A DNA stretch of 64,000 nt, taken from positions 1-64,000 of the forward strand of contig JAHBYZ010000004.1 of NCBI GenBank assembly GCA_019635695.1, in the 5' to 3' direction. Within the stretch, counting starts at the first letter, position 1. Each line of letters starts with the position of its first letter. This document shows, in pieces, positions 45,606-54,305 of this stretch. The DNA is from Rhizobiaceae bacterium (GTDB lineage: Bacteria; Pseudomonadota; Alphaproteobacteria; Rhizobiales; Rhizobiaceae). The notes below the pieces were generated by a model. That model saw only the letters and a program-made list of their open reading frames with translations. It was not told the DNA's origin and did no database searches. The position numbers and the translations under genes are program-made.

Positions 45606-48600
45606 TTACCGCAGCCGGCCGCTGGCGTGGGCCAGCATGGTGTAGACCTTGCCCGTGTCCGACGAGAGGTAGGTCTGCGTCATCAGATTGTCGCGGTCGT
45701 TGCGTGACACGTCATCGAGCAGCTTCTCGAAATCCTGGCAGTAGCGGTCGACCGCGGTGCGGAAGTCGGCGTCGCCCTGGTATTTGCGCCGGATCTCGTC
45801 GAACGTCTGCTGGCCCTTCAGCGTGTAGAGCCTGCGTGTGAAAACGTTGCGTTCGCCGCGGCGGTAGCGGTCCCACAGCTCGATCGCCGCCTCGTGGTCG
45901 ATGGCCCGCGCGATATCGACCGACAGCGAGTTGAGCGACTCCACGACATGCAGCGGCGAGCGGGCAGGGGCGGGCGCGCGGGGCGCCTCCGGCTCCTCCT
46001 CTCGCGAGGCGCCGCGCAGCAGGTCACGCACCCAGCCGCCGCCCGCTGGCTGGGCAGCGTCGCGCTGGCGCGCCGGCTCTGCGGCCGGCCGGTAGGCAGG
46101 CTCCTGCGGCATCGCGCGCGGCGCCGTCGCGACAGGCGCCTGCTGCGGGGCACGGCGCTGCGGCTCGGGTGCACGGTGCGCCTCCGGAGCCTGGTGGGGC
46201 GCCGGCGCGCGGGGCGCCGGCTGCGACGGGGCCGCGCGCTGCGCCGATCCCGCGACCATCCTGGCGTCCGACACGTCGTGCATGCGGCCCGAGCGGGCGA
46301 CGATCTCGGACAGTTCCTTGAGCGCCGAAATCTGCTCGTTGACCGCGCGGCGCATGGCCGAGGTCGACTCGCGCGTCTCCTCCGGCAGCTCGAACACGCC
46401 CTTGCGGATTTCCGCGCGGGTGTCTTCCAGCTCGGTGCGGATCGAGCCCGCGGTGCGCCGCAGTTCGTCCGTCGCCGCGGCAAAACGCTCCGTCGCCTGC
46501 TCGACCACCTCGCCTATGGTCTGGCGGATCTGGTCGGCGGAGGTGCGGGTGCGGCCTTCGGCCTTCTCGACGGTGTTTTCGATCAGGTTCTCGAACGAAC
46601 GCATGATGCGCTCGATGTCCTCGGACTTCTTGACCAGCCCGACCGACAGCTCTTCCAGCGCCTTCTGCCGCTCGTCCAGCGTGGCGGCGAGGTTGCCCTG
46701 CGCCGAGCCGAGCAGGTCGGAGGCGGTGGACAGAAGCCGGCCGTGCTCGTCGAAGCGGGTGGCGATGCCGGCTATGTCCTTCAGCGTGGCGGAGGAGAGT
46801 TCCGTCAGCCGGCCGGCATTGGCGTCGATGAGACGGGCCGAACTGGCGAAGGACTGCGCCGCCTTCTCCGCCGTCACCGCGAAGCTCTCCGTGGTGTCGC
46901 CGAGGCGCGCGTCCAGGCCGTGCAGGTTGCCCGCCGCGAGTTCGATCAGCTCGCCGAGCTTGGCGTTGGAAGCCGACAGGCGGTCGATCAGGCCGACCAC
47001 GCCGTCCATGAGGCCGCTCTTGGCCGAGTCCACGGCGGTGAGCGTCTCGGCGGTGCGCGAGGCGAGCGCGCGCACCATGGCCGCACTTTCTGCGCGCAGC
47101 CGTTCGGTGGCCTTCTCGGTCGCCGCTTCCAGCGTCTTCTGCAGCTCGCCGCCGCTGGCCGCGAAACGGTCGACCAGCGGCCGTGCGGTGCGGTCGAGGA
47201 TCTGTGCGATCTCGGCCGAGCGGGCTGCAAGAAGCTGGTTCAGTTCGCGCGTGCGACCTTCGATTGCCTTCGACGCCTCGTCGGTCTGGCGGCCGATCTC
47301 GGCGTTCGCCGTGCTGAAGCTCTCGGCGATCGCGTTGGCGCGGGCCAGCAGGCGCGCCTCGGTCTGCACCACCTTCTCGTGCAGGTGCTCGCCGGCGCGC
47401 TCGGCGCCGGTGACGAGGCGCTGCTCGGCGTCGCCGAGGCCCGCCGCGATGCGCGCTGCCAGCTTGTCGGCGCCATCGGCGAGACGCCGGTCGGCGCCTT
47501 CCAGCGCCTCGGCCACCGCGCGGGCCCGCGCCTCCAGTTCGGCCGAGGTCTGGTGCGTGCGGGCCATGATGCGCTGGTCGGCCTCCTCGAAGGCGGCGGC
47601 AATGCCGCCCGTGCGCTCCGCGATGCGGCGGTCGGCGTCCTCCAGCAACCGCCCGACCTCGTCGGTGCGGTGGATGATCATGTGCGACATCGCCGTCGTG
47701 CGGTCGCCGATCTGCTTGTCGCTGTCGGCGAGCACGCGGGCGATCTCGCCGGTACGTTCCGCGATCATGCGGCCGATTTCCTGCGTGCGCTCGGCGATCT
47801 GCTGGTCGTTGGCGGCAAGCACCGTCGAGATTTCGCCGGTCCTCTGCTCGATCGCGCGCGTGATCTCGGCGGCCCGTTCCGCCAGCCGCTCGTCGCTGCC
47901 GGCCAGCACCGACGAGATCTCGCCGGTGCGCTCGACGATGACGCGCGAGATTTCGGAAGCGCGCTCGGCAAGCTGCCGGTCGCTTTCGCCGAGCAACTGG
48001 CCGATTTCGCCTGTCCGTTCGGAGATCGCCTTGGCGATGGCGTCGGTGCGGTCGCCGATGCGGCGGTCAGCGTCGGCGAAGGCGCGCTCGGCCTCCTCGC
48101 CCAGGGTTGCCGTCACTTCCAGAACCTTGTCGCGCAGGGCCCCGGCCACGACGGTTGCGCTGCCTTCCAGCGCCGTCCTGATGTTCCCGATGCCTCCAGT
48201 CAGCGCGCGCTCCATGGCCTGCGTGCGCTCTTCGATGAGTCCGGCCTGGCGCTGGAAAGTCTGGTCGATCTTGCCGATATCGGTCTCGAGCGCCCCGCTG
48301 ATCTCGCGCTGGCGCGCCGCGATCAGGTCCACCTGGCCCGACATTGCGTCCGCCAGCGCCTGCTGATGCGCGGCCACCGAGGCGGCGAGTACTTCCTGCT
48401 GCCCGGCAATCGTGGCGGTGAACGCGTCCTGCTGCCCGGCTATGGTCGCGGCGATGGCGTCGTGCTGCCCTGAAACCAGAGAGGCGAAGCGGTCCTGTTG
48501 ATCGGCAATCGTCGACGCAAGTCCGTCCTGCTGCCCGGCCAGCGCGGCAAGGAAACTGTCCTGACGCTCCGAAAGCAGCGCGGCCAATGCGGCCTGCCGC

Positions 48601-50831
48601 TCGTCGAGCGAGGCGGACAACGTATCCTGCTGCGCAGTGAAAGCGGCGATGTGACCGGACAAAGCACCGTCGATCTCCGCCCGCTTGTCGGCAAGGCGAA
48701 TGAGATCGTCGTCGAGTGACTGCATCATCAGGGCGCGGCTCGCGGCAAGCTTCTCGACATGGCCGTCGACGCTCGCGTCGATCGCGGCGCGGGCCTCGGC
48801 GAGCCGGTCCAGGTCGGCTCGCATGGCGTCGGCCACGCGGCCCTGGCTCTCGGCGAGACGGGCGGAGAAGTCCTCCGTGCGACCGTCGAGCATGGCCGAG
48901 GTGGACATCACCAGTTCGGCCATGTCGGACCCGATGCGCGCCTTGCCTTCATCAATGACGGCCGAAATGTCCTGCCGTGCCTCGTTGAAGCTCTTCGCGA
49001 TCTCGCGCGCGCGCTCCACCAGCGTGTCATTGATCTGACGCGCGCGGTCTTCCAGCGCGGTGTTGAGGCGGGCAGTGCCGGTGTCGAGTGCGTGGGCCCG
49101 CGTTTCGAACTCGCCGATCAGCGCCTGGCCGCGTTCCGACAGCAATCGCTCGATGTCGCCCATCCGGGCATCGAACTGTTCGGTGAGAGACAGCGTGGCT
49201 CCCGACAGATGCGAGACGATCGCGCCGGTTCGCTCGTCGAGCATCTCCGACAGCGACCTGCTGGCCTCGCCGGTGCTGGTGTTCAGAACCTCGATGCGGG
49301 TGTCGAACTGCTCCGTCAGCGAGTGCGCCGCGCCGGAGAGTTGCGACACGATCGAGGTGGTGCGCTCGTCCAGCATGTCCGCGAGCGAGCGGCTCGCGTC
49401 ATCCGTGCTCTGCGCGAGTGTCGCGATGCGGGTGTCGAACTGCTCGGTCAGCGAGTGCGTCGCCCCCGAGAGCTGCGACACGATGGAGTCCGTGCGCTGC
49501 TCCAGCAGGTCGGCGAGCGAGCGGCTCACCTCGTCGGTGCTCTGCGTGAGAGACGCGATGCGCGTGTCGAGCAGATTGGCGAAGGCGTCGCCCGAGGTGG
49601 TGATACGGTCTGAGATGCTGTCGAGGCGCTGGTCGATTGCGTCGGCGATCGACGACGACGACAGGTTGATCTGGTCGACAAGCCCGTTGCCGGCGCGACC
49701 GAGCGAGACGGTGAGGTGGCCGGAGGCCTCCTCGATGCGGGCCTGAAGGCTGTCGCCGGTGCGGTTGACGGTGTCGGCGAACCGGCCGGTGGCTTGCTCT
49801 ATGCCGCCGCGCAGCGACGTGCTGACGCGCTCCAGCTCTTCATGCAGCGATTCATGCGCGCCGGAGATCGAGGCGCGCACGCGCTCGGCGTGGCTCACCA
49901 CGGCGTCGCGCTCGCTGCCCAGCCCGTCGACCAGCGTGCGGATGCGGATTTCGTTATCGGAGTAGGCGCGCTCCAGCTCGCTCACTTCGGCATGCACGAG
50001 CGTTTCCAGCTCCAGCGCCCGCGCCAGCGTGCGCTCTATGCCGTCGCCCATCGCCTGCACTTCGCGGCGCACGGCCTGTCCGACCGTCATCACGCGGTCC
50101 TGAGCCAGATGTTCGGGCTCGGCCAGCCGCATCGCCACTTCGGCCATCGAACGGGCGGCGAGCCGCATCTCCTGCGCGCGCCGCACCATGACGGCGAAGC
50201 CCCAGAACAGGATCAACGGAACCACGATGGCGACCGCCAGTCCAAGCGCCTGCGGCTGCGCCATCAGCCCTTCGAGCGAGCGAATCTGCCAGATGCCGGG
50301 TGCAAACAGCAGGTGCCCGAGCGCCAGCCCGCCGGCGATCCACGCCACCGACAGCGCCGCGACGGTCCAGTAAACGCCGCGCGAAGCCTGGCGGTTGATG
50401 CCCTGCACCAGCGACCTGTAGTCCTTCTGGCGGTCGTCATTGGCCGGCGTGAACGGGGTCTGCGCGGCCGCGGGGGCGGGTGCCACCTCGGCCGGCCGAA
50501 GCTCGGCCCCCCGAAGTTCGGCAGCCGCCGGTGCCGCAGGTTTTGGCTCTGCCTTTGCCGTCACCGCCGGCTTCAGCTCGGCCTTGGCAGGCGCCGGCGT
50601 CGGGGCAGCCCGCGCAGCTGCGGGCTTTGCCGGCGGCTGCGTCTCCTTGACGATCTCGTCCGCCGCCTTGGCGATTTGGGCCTCGAGGTCGGCCATTGAC
50701 GCTGCTATGTCGAGATCGGTGATGCCGTCGGGCTCAAGATCGGCGGCGGAGAGATCAAGGTCGAGCGACTCTTCGAGCTTTCGAGCGACGTCGTCGCTGA
50801 TCCCCTTGGTCGTGGAAGCCTTGCGCGCCAT
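45606..50831 (-). CDS. Growth pole ring (GPR/RgsE)-like giant coiled-coil membrane protein
   Basis: A 1741-residue protein. The N-terminus is cytoplasmic and acidic to residue about 65, then Ala/Pro/Lys-rich to about 130. Two membrane helices lie at about 154-176 (WTVAALSVAWIAGGLALGHL) and 194-217 (LGLAVAIVVPLILFWGFAVM). From about 220 to 1530 it is an almost unbroken helical region with apolipoprotein-like repeats such as LTEQFDTRIATLAQSTDDAS and ERTGEISTVLAANDQQIAER. A Pro/Ala/Gln-rich stretch and a globular C-terminal domain follow (NVFTRRLYTLKGQQTFDEIR). This architecture matches the Agrobacterium GPR protein (about 2115 residues), called RgsE in Sinorhizobium, which forms a ring at the growing pole. 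I used the ATG at 50831, although the frame stays open upstream. Confidence 0.85.
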   Translation of the reverse strand: MARKASTTKGISDDVARKLEESLDLDLSAADLEPDGITDLDIAASMADLEAQIAKAADEIVKETQPPAKPAAARAAPTPAPAKAELKPAVTAKAEPKPAAPAAAELRGAELRPAEVAPAPAAAQTPFTPANDDRQKDYRSLVQGINRQASRGVYWTVAALSVAWIAGGLALGHLLFAPGIWQIRSLEGLMAQPQALGLAVAIVVPLILFWGFAVMVRRAQEMRLAARSMAEVAMRLAEPEHLAQDRVMTVGQAVRREVQAMGDGIERTLARALELETLVHAEVSELERAYSDNEIRIRTLVDGLGSERDAVVSHAERVRASISGAHESLHEELERVSTSLRGGIEQATGRFADTVNRTGDSLQARIEEASGHLTVSLGRAGNGLVDQINLSSSSIADAIDQRLDSISDRITTSGDAFANLLDTRIASLTQSTDEVSRSLADLLEQRTDSIVSQLSGATHSLTEQFDTRIATLAQSTDDASRSLADMLDERTTSIVSQLSGAAHSLTEQFDTRIEVLNTSTGEASRSLSEMLDERTGAIVSHLSGATLSLTEQFDARMGDIERLLSERGQALIGEFETRAHALDTGTARLNTALEDRARQINDTLVERAREIAKSFNEARQDISAVIDEGKARIGSDMAELVMSTSAMLDGRTEDFSARLAESQGRVADAMRADLDRLAEARAAIDASVDGHVEKLAASRALMMQSLDDDLIRLADKRAEIDGALSGHIAAFTAQQDTLSASLDERQAALAALLSERQDSFLAALAGQQDGLASTIADQQDRFASLVSGQHDAIAATIAGQQDAFTATIAGQQEVLAASVAAHQQALADAMSGQVDLIAARQREISGALETDIGKIDQTFQRQAGLIEERTQAMERALTGGIGNIRTALEGSATVVAGALRDKVLEVTATLGEEAERAFADADRRIGDRTDAIAKAISERTGEIGQLLGESDRQLAERASEISRVIVERTGEISSVLAGSDERLAERAAEITRAIEQRTGEISTVLAANDQQIAERTQEIGRMIAERTGEIARVLADSDKQIGDRTTAMSHMIIHRTDEVGRLLEDADRRIAERTGGIAAAFEEADQRIMARTHQTSAELEARARAVAEALEGADRRLADGADKLAARIAAGLGDAEQRLVTGAERAGEHLHEKVVQTEARLLARANAIAESFSTANAEIGRQTDEASKAIEGRTRELNQLLAARSAEIAQILDRTARPLVDRFAASGGELQKTLEAATEKATERLRAESAAMVRALASRTAETLTAVDSAKSGLMDGVVGLIDRLSASNAKLGELIELAAGNLHGLDARLGDTTESFAVTAEKAAQSFASSARLIDANAGRLTELSSATLKDIAGIATRFDEHGRLLSTASDLLGSAQGNLAATLDERQKALEELSVGLVKKSEDIERIMRSFENLIENTVEKAEGRTRTSADQIRQTIGEVVEQATERFAAATDELRRTAGSIRTELEDTRAEIRKGVFELPEETRESTSAMRRAVNEQISALKELSEIVARSGRMHDVSDARMVAGSAQRAAPSQPAPRAPAPHQAPEAHRAPEPQRRAPQQAPVATAPRAMPQEPAYRPAAEPARQRDAAQPAGGGWVRDLLRGASREEEPEAPRAPAPARSPLHVVESLNSLSVDIARAIDHEAAIELWDRYRRGERNVFTRRLYTLKGQQTFDEIRRKYQGDADFRTAVDRYCQDFEKLLDDVSRNDRDNLMTQTYLSSDTGKVYTMLAHASGRLR

Positions 50832-51046
50832 GCCGCCAAACCCTGTAACAGGCGCGGAAAACCCCGGCAGGGCCCCTCGTATCCGCGCGAAAACCAGACA
50901 TAAACTGCCAATGCGTATCGTAGAGGTGCCATGACGCAATTGGAACTGCGGAAACCGGCCATGTGTAAAACTTTAAACATAAGGTTAATTCGCAACCGCG
51001 TTCACGGAAAATTCGTGATCGCCCCTGCCGTTGCGGAAGTTCTGCC

Positions 51047-51382
51047 GTGAAACCCGAGGCGCCAATCGCTCAGGTGCTTGATCTGGCGCATCTCGACCGC
51101 CAGACGATGGGTGATGCCGGCCTTCGGGCGGAGATCCTCGCGCTGGCGCAGGGGGAGTTCGATGAGCTGCTGTCGCAATTGGACGCGATAGCCGTCTCCG
51201 AGCGCGCCGGGTTGGCCCATCGCCTCAAAGGAGCTGCCCGCGCCATCGGCGCTTTCGCCTTGGGGGACGCCGCCCAGGCGCTTGAGGCGGCGCCGCAGGA
51301 TCCGGCTTCAATGCTGCGCTTGGCGGAACGCGTCACGGAACTGCGTCCGGCGCTTCTGCGCGCCATGGGGCGCGGTGGTTGA
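51047..51382 (+). CDS. HPt domain phosphotransfer protein
   Basis: A 111-residue, all-helical protein with the HPt signature [14 protein letters not shown], phospho-accepting His at position 58. It would relay a phosphoryl group between a hybrid kinase and a response regulator. No kinase or regulator gene is adjacent. The gene is divergent from the giant GPR-like gene across 215 bases and is followed by a ferredoxin gene 64 bases later. The start is GTG at 51047. Whether it serves a cell-cycle phosphorelay is unknown. Confidence 0.8.
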   Translation: MKPEAPIAQVLDLAHLDRQTMGDAGLRAEILALAQGEFDELLSQLDAIAVSERAGLAHRLKGAARAIGAFALGDAAQALEAAPQDPASMLRLAERVTELRPALLRAMGRGG

Positions 51383-51446
51383 CACGCCCGGCGGAATGAC
51401 TATCTCGGCGGTTTCTGCCGCTCGGCACGCCTTTCGGACAATCATC

Positions 51447-51767
51447 ATGGCCAGGATCACCTACATCGCCCACGACGGCACGCGTTTCGACGTGGACGCC
51501 GACAGCGGGTCTACGGTGATGGAAAATGCCGTGCGTAACGGCGTTCCCGGCATCGAGGCGGAGTGCGGCGGCGCCTGCGCCTGCGCCACATGCCATGTCT
51601 ATGTCGCCGAGGACTGGTCGGAACGGGTCGGGCGACCCGAGCCGATGGAGGAGGACATGCTCGACTTCGCCTACGACGTGCGTCCAACCTCGCGGCTTTC
51701 CTGCCAGATCCGCGTCAGCGACGACCTCGACGGCCTCGTTGTGAGCGTTCCTGAGCGGCAGGGGTAG
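51447..51767 (+). CDS. Adrenodoxin-type [2Fe-2S] ferredoxin
   Basis: A 106-residue ferredoxin with cluster ligands Cys40, Cys46, Cys49 (C-X5-C-X2-C in [12 protein letters not shown]) and Cys86 (RLSCQI). The spacing and the segment [20 protein letters not shown] are those of the adrenodoxin/ISC ferredoxin group. It passes electrons in iron-sulfur cluster assembly or to cytochrome P450-type enzymes. The ATG at 51447 begins the typical [11 protein letters not shown]; longer frames upstream have no coding character. Confidence 0.92.
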   Translation: MARITYIAHDGTRFDVDADSGSTVMENAVRNGVPGIEAECGGACACATCHVYVAEDWSERVGRPEPMEEDMLDFAYDVRPTSRLSCQIRVSDDLDGLVVSVPERQG

Positions 51768-51770
51768 GCA

Positions 51771-52370
51771 TCAGCGCCCGGCGCTTGCCATCCGCTTCTC
51801 CAGGGCGCGCAGAAAGCGCTGCTCGAAGCCACGGGCCTCGTCTGTATCGAAGCGATCCTGCGCACGATCGTGCTTGCGAAGGATCTTTTCGGTCACCTCG
51901 TTGGCGCGCCGCGCCACTTCTTCGCAGCTGCGGCCGGGCGACAGCGCCCTAAGTGCCGCGTCGAGTTCTTTGCCGTGCATCTCGGCGATGGCGACATGCT
52001 GGTCTTCGTGGCGCTTGATGTCGGCGGCCAGCGTCTCCCAGATATAGCGCACGTCGCGCTCTGCGCCTTTCTGCTTCCAGCGCGGCAGAATGACCGCCGC
52101 TGAAACCCGCACGGTGACCTTGGTGACGGAGCAGCGCCCCTTCACCTGCCCGTATTTCAGGTTGGTGTTGAATTCCATGCGCGTGGCGCCGGGATGGCGG
52201 CGCCCGGTGCTGGCCAGCCGCGGACCCTTCTGCTCGAGCTGCGTCTCGATCTCCGGGACCGTGCGCCCGGCGATGTCGAAATAGCTGTAGCTCTTCTTCA
52301 GACTGGCGGAATGCGCCGGCGCCGCAAGCATCGCGCCGAGGGCTGCAAGCGTCAGGAGCAGTCTGGCCAT
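51771..52370 (-). CDS. DUF922 family secreted zinc-dependent protease-like protein
   Basis: A 199-residue precursor with signal peptide (MARLLLTLAALGAMLAAPAH). The mature part has the zinc-binding HExxH motif as His121-Glu-Asp-Gln-His125 (IKRHEDQHVAIAEMHGKELD). The N-terminal strands SYSYFDIAGRTVPEIETQLE and FNTNLKYG are typical of DUF922. Proteolytic activity is predicted for the family. It is convergent with the ferredoxin gene, with three bases between the stops, and divergent from folP. Confidence 0.85.
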   Translation of the reverse strand: MARLLLTLAALGAMLAAPAHSASLKKSYSYFDIAGRTVPEIETQLEQKGPRLASTGRRHPGATRMEFNTNLKYGQVKGRCSVTKVTVRVSAAVILPRWKQKGAERDVRYIWETLAADIKRHEDQHVAIAEMHGKELDAALRALSPGRSCEEVARRANEVTEKILRKHDRAQDRFDTDEARGFEQRFLRALEKRMASAGR

Positions 52371-52603
52371 CCGGCACCTCCGCAGCGAGAGTGCGCGAGC
52401 AGGGTGCGGCGCGCAAACGAATTCTTGGACGGATATGGTTGATGAAGCGTTTCGCCAGTTCCTGGCACAGCTTCCTGCCCAAGGGCTTCCTGCCTAGGAA
52501 CTGCGGCGGCCTCGCGGCAAGTTGGCCGCACGCCGCTGATTGCGGTTGATTTTCCGGCTCGCCCGCCCAATAGCTCGCTCGAAGGAACGGCAACGGGCGG
52601 CGG

Positions 52604-53437
52604 ATGCGCGACCATCTTTGGAAACTGGCGCATGGACGGTCGCTGGCGCTCGGTCCGCAGGCTGTGCTGATGGGCGTGCTCAACGTCACGCCGGACAGTT
52701 TTTCCGACGGCGGACGCTTCTTCCAGCCGGCCGAGGCGCGCGCCCATGCGACGCGCATGATCGGCGAGGGGGCGGCTATCGTCGACATCGGCGGTGAATC
52801 GACGCGTCCGGGCGCAGCGCCGGTGACCGCACAGGAGGAGCAGGCGCGCGTCATGCCTCCGGTCATCGCTCTTGCCGGCGGCGAGGCGCTGATCTCGGTC
52901 GACACCTACAGGTCGCAGACGGCGCGCATGGCCGTTGCCGCCGGCGCCCACATCGTCAACGACGTCACCGGTCTGACCCAGGACCCTGCGCTGACCGAGG
53001 TGGTCGCAGAGACCGGGGCAGGACTGGTCATCATGCACACCGGCCGCGGCCGCGAGAAACTGGCGGACGTGATCGACGACCAGCTCCATTTCCTCGGCGC
53101 GGCGGTCGAGCGTGCGCGGCGCGCCGGTGTGCCCGACGACCGCGTCGTGCTCGATCCCGGTTTCGGCTTCGCCAAGGAAACGGCGGAGGAAAACCTTGAG
53201 CTGATGGCCCGCTTCGAGGCGCTGCACGCGCTCGGCTTTCCGCTGCTCGTCGGCACTTCGCGAAAGCGCTTTGTCGGCGCCGTCACCGGCCGCGAGCCGG
53301 CGGACCGTGATGCCGGCACCGCTGCCACAAGCGTCATCCTGCGGCTCAAGGGGGCCGCCATTTTCCGCGTGCACGACGTCGCCATCAACCGCGACGCGCT
53401 GCTGTTTGCCGATGCCATGCTCCTGCGAGGCGCCTGA
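52604..53437 (+). CDS. folP: Dihydropteroate synthase
   Basis: A 277-residue TIM-barrel enzyme that joins p-aminobenzoate to the pterin diphosphate in folate synthesis; it is the sulfonamide target. Visible motifs are MGVLNVTPDSFSDGGRF, VDIGGESTRPGA, the pterin-site strand LISVDTYRSQTARMAVAAGA, and LVGTSRKRFVGAV near the C-terminus. It overlaps folB by one base and begins the folP-folB-folK operon. Confidence 0.96.
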   Translation: MRDHLWKLAHGRSLALGPQAVLMGVLNVTPDSFSDGGRFFQPAEARAHATRMIGEGAAIVDIGGESTRPGAAPVTAQEEQARVMPPVIALAGGEALISVDTYRSQTARMAVAAGAHIVNDVTGLTQDPALTEVVAETGAGLVIMHTGRGREKLADVIDDQLHFLGAAVERARRAGVPDDRVVLDPGFGFAKETAEENLELMARFEALHALGFPLLVGTSRKRFVGAVTGREPADRDAGTAATSVILRLKGAAIFRVHDVAINRDALLFADAMLLRGA

Positions 53438-53805
53438 TGTACACGATCCTGCTCAAGAACTGCGCCTTCTTTGCTCGCCACGGCGTCCATGCGGCGGAAC
53501 ACCAGCTCGGCCAGCGCTTCTATGTCGATGCCCGGCTCCGCGTCGTGCCCGAGCGGCCGCTGGACCAGGACGACGTGCGCGGCACCGTCGACTACGGCGT
53601 CGCATTCGCGGTGATCGAGGAGGTGGTCACCGGTCGCCGCCGCTTTCTGATCGAAGCGCTTGCGATGGATGTGGCGAAGGCGCTGTGCGAGCGCTTCCCG
53701 CAGATCGCCTCGGCCGAGATCACCGTGCGCAAGCCCAACGCGCCGGTCGCCGGGGTGCTCGATTATGTCGAGACGACCATCGTGTGGCCGGAGCGCTCCG
53801 CTTGA
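53437..53805 (+). CDS. folB: Dihydroneopterin aldolase
   Basis: A 122-residue T-fold enzyme that cleaves dihydroneopterin to hydroxymethyl-dihydropterin. The conserved segments are LKNCAFFARHGVHAAEHQLG, with the family's Glu (AEHQLGQRF), and ITVRKPNAPVAGVLDYVE, with the catalytic Lys. Its ATG shares one base with the folP stop, and its stop overlaps the folK start by four bases. Confidence 0.95.
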   Translation: MYTILLKNCAFFARHGVHAAEHQLGQRFYVDARLRVVPERPLDQDDVRGTVDYGVAFAVIEEVVTGRRRFLIEALAMDVAKALCERFPQIASAEITVRKPNAPVAGVLDYVETTIVWPERSA

Positions 53806-54299
53806 GCGAGCGCGCCTTCGTCGCGCTGGGCGGCAATCTTGGCGATCCCATGGCCGCGATGCGCAGTGCGCTCGACCTTCTGGACGCCGACTACGATACC
53901 GAGGTGCTGCGCGTCTCCTCGCTCTACCGCACGCCACCGTGGGGCAAGGCCGACCAGCCGGATTTTCTCAACGCCGTCGCTGAGGTTGCCACGTCGCTCG
54001 CGCCGCGCGCCCTGCTGGACTTGTGCCTCACCACGGAAACGGCGCTGCATCGTGTCCGCGACGAGCGCTGGGGGCCGCGCACCATCGACCTCGACCTGCT
54101 GGCATATGGCGATCTCGTGCTGACTGAGCCAGAGCTCGAAGTCCCGCATCCGCGCCTGACCGGGCGCGCCTTCGTGCTGGTCCCGCTGGCCGAACTGGCG
54201 CCCGACCTTCAGATCAAGGGCCTGCGTGTCACCGAATGGCTCGCTCTTGCCGATATCGAGGGTATCGCGCGCGAGGCCGCTCAGGGCTGGTGGCGCTGA
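53802..54299 (+). CDS. folK: Hydroxymethyl-dihydropteridine diphosphokinase
   Basis: A 165-residue kinase that transfers diphosphate from ATP to the pterin ahead of FolP. Signatures are FVALGGNLGDPMAAM, RTPPWGKADQPDFLNAVAEV and WGPRTIDLDLLAYGD. The frame has no suitable ATG; translation probably starts at the TTG at 53802, which overlaps the folB stop (TTGA), giving LSERAFVALGG at the N-terminus. The genes folP-folB-folK form one coupled operon that ends before the convergent antiporter gene. Confidence 0.94.
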   Translation: MSERAFVALGGNLGDPMAAMRSALDLLDADYDTEVLRVSSLYRTPPWGKADQPDFLNAVAEVATSLAPRALLDLCLTTETALHRVRDERWGPRTIDLDLLAYGDLVLTEPELEVPHPRLTGRAFVLVPLAELAPDLQIKGLRVTEWLALADIEGIAREAAQGWWR

Positions 54300-54305
54300 G
54301 AGGCC

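Noticed and set aside
45894..48473. 859-codon open frame opposite the GPR-like gene, plus a 694-codon serine-rich frame
   Set aside because: Both mirror the repetitive coiled-coil gene and simply reflect its codon periodicity; no start signals or motifs.
52371..52603. Small gene or RNA in the gap between the DUF922 gene and folP
   Set aside because: No frame with a ribosome site, no tRNA-like sequence and no clear hairpin; it probably contains two divergent promoters.
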